Shown here: positions 63,204 to 64,000 of the stretch, piece by piece
Layout of the letters: the number at the start of each line of letters is the position of its first letter
Position numbering within the stretch: the stretch's first letter is position 1
NCBI RefSeq assembly: GCF_014117325.1
Contig: NZ_CP059732.1
Span: 1,612,001-1,676,000, forward strand
Direction of reading: 5' to 3'
Source: Spirosoma foliorum
GTDB lineage: Bacteria; Bacteroidota; Bacteroidia; Cytophagales; Spirosomataceae
DNA: 64,000 nucleotides
Notes under the pieces: model-generated
The model's input: the letters and a program-made list of their open reading frames with translations, nothing else
The model's database searches: none
What the model was told of the DNA's origin: nothing
Program-made: the position numbers and the translations under genes

Positions 63204-64000
63204 ATGAAATATTTTACGTTTACGTGGCTGCTTGCCTGTATGACGATATGGAGTGCCGCCACAGTATGGGGGCAGTCAATCGTTATATCGGGTCAGATAA
63301 CCGGCGCGGGCGATAAGAGCCCCTTACCCGGTACCACTGTATCACTGAAGGGTAGCACTACGGGTACTACCACCGATGCGTCTGGAAATTATCGGATCTC
63401 GGTTCCCAATCCGGCGAATGCGATCCTGGTCTTTTCGTCAGTCGGTTTTTTGAGCCAGGAAGTTTCTGTTGGCAGTCGATCTGCCATCAACGTGGAGTTG
63501 GCTGTCGATACACGGCAACTCAATGAGGTTGTTGTGGTTGGCTACGGCACGGTACGTAAAAGCGATTTAACCGGCTCACTCGCCCAGGTAAAAGCCAAAG
63601 AGCTCTCTTCGTTTCCGGCTCCCAACGTACTGCAGGCTTTGTCGGGTCGAGCGCCAGGGGTACAGGTGATTCAAAATACAGGTGCGCCGGGCGCATCGAT
63701 TAGTGTCCGAATTCGGGGGGCAAACTCGGTTCAGGGGAGTAATGAGCCTCTGTATGTAATTGACGGCTTCCCTATTGCGGGCAGCAGTCCATCTATTTTG
63801 AACAACAACGACATTGAGTCGATCGAAATTCTCAAAGATGCCTCTGCTACTGCTATCTATGGATCGCGTGGGGCGAATGGCGTGGTTATTATTACGACGA
63901 AACAAGGGAAAGTGGGTAAAGTGCAGGTGGACTATGAAGGCAGTTATAGCATTCAGACACTTCGGAAGAAACTGGACCTGATGAATCCGAAAGAATATGC
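63204..64000 (+). CDS. SusC/RagA-family TonB-dependent receptor, cut by window end
   Basis: First 265 residues of an outer-membrane glycan or peptide importer, open to the last base. ATG at 63204; signal peptide 'MKYFTFTWLLACMTIWSAAT' then 'VWGQ'; carboxypeptidase-regulatory-like domain (25-105, 'SVGFLSQEVSVGSRSAIN'); the SusC hallmark 'LNEVVVVGYGTVRKSDLTGS' near 108; plug with 'ALSGRAPGVQVIQNTGAPGA', 'VRIRGANSVQGSNEPLYVID' and 'ILKDASATAIYGSRGANGVV'. A SusD partner should follow outside the window. The upstream IclR regulator probably controls it. A 145-nt AT-rich leader precedes the start. Confidence 0.93.
   Translation, partial: MKYFTFTWLLACMTIWSAATVWGQSIVISGQITGAGDKSPLPGTTVSLKGSTTGTTTDASGNYRISVPNPANAILVFSSVGFLSQEVSVGSRSAINVELAVDTRQLNEVVVVGYGTVRKSDLTGSLAQVKAKELSSFPAPNVLQALSGRAPGVQVIQNTGAPGASISVRIRGANSVQGSNEPLYVIDGFPIAGSSPSILNNNDIESIEILKDASATAIYGSRGANGVVIITTKQGKVGKVQVDYEGSYSIQTLRKKLDLMNPKEY

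Overview
The window looks like a chromosomal piece of a Bacteroidota member, most likely a Spirosoma-like organism of the Cytophagales. The support is a SusC/RagA-type TonB receptor, other TonB receptors with carboxypeptidase-regulatory-like N-termini, a LytS/LytTR two-component pair, DUF6686-type small proteins, GH140 and GH2 enzymes, many lipoproteins, weak Shine-Dalgarno sites and TAnnTTTG-like promoter elements. The genus is inference. There are no rRNA or tRNA genes and no CRISPR array.

Layout. 1-5.6 kb is a very AT-rich polysaccharide-synthesis island: a glycosyltransferase cut by the window edge, a GH5-like hydrolase, a second glycosyltransferase whose start is thrown out of frame by a G10 tract, and a WecG/TagA/CpsF transferase. 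From about 6.5 kb base composition rises. 5.6-21.6 kb is a mixed accessory/metabolic stretch: SGNH hydrolase, acetylxylan-esterase-like hydrolase, QDPR-like SDR, sensor kinase plus LytTR regulator plus CocE/NonD hydrolase, SMP-30-like protein, TSUP permease, DUF2278 and DUF2252 proteins, lipoproteins and a kelch protein. 21.6-36.9 kb is an iron/heme region: a siderophore TonB receptor, a complete heme-uptake operon (receptor, HmuY, HmuT, HmuU, HmuV, HmuS) and a trio of small DUF6686-like proteins. It is interrupted by an IS110 element and an IS630 element. 37-46 kb has a guanidine-II riboswitch with its Gdx exporter, two outer-membrane barrel proteins, an Imm-5-like protein, two AraC regulators, a flavin monooxygenase and a GH140 enzyme. 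46.4-52.3 kb has a class V aminotransferase divergent from a MocR regulator that heads an operon with a second CocE/NonD hydrolase and a ketopantoate-reductase-like protein. 52.4-64 kb has an M13 peptidase, a GH2 enzyme, a haloperoxidase-like hydrolase, a quinone oxidoreductase with a Crp regulator, a di-heme cytochrome c peroxidase, a methyltransferase, an IclR regulator and the start of a SusC receptor.

Connecting themes. (1) A 23-bp inverted-repeat operator (TTATTTA...TCTAAATAA) lies before the siderophore receptor, the heme operon, the small-protein trio and a methyltransferase near 62.1 kb, suggesting one iron regulon. (2) A family of REP-like palindromes built on TTTTTGTCAT-CC-GAC...GGAGG-ATCT occurs at least seven times, sometimes nested in a larger palindrome. 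(3) The IS110 element sits inside one of these palindromes, and its 196-nt leader can be read as a bridge RNA: both guide loops match, base for base, the target palindrome and the joined element ends. This is the most striking item in the window.
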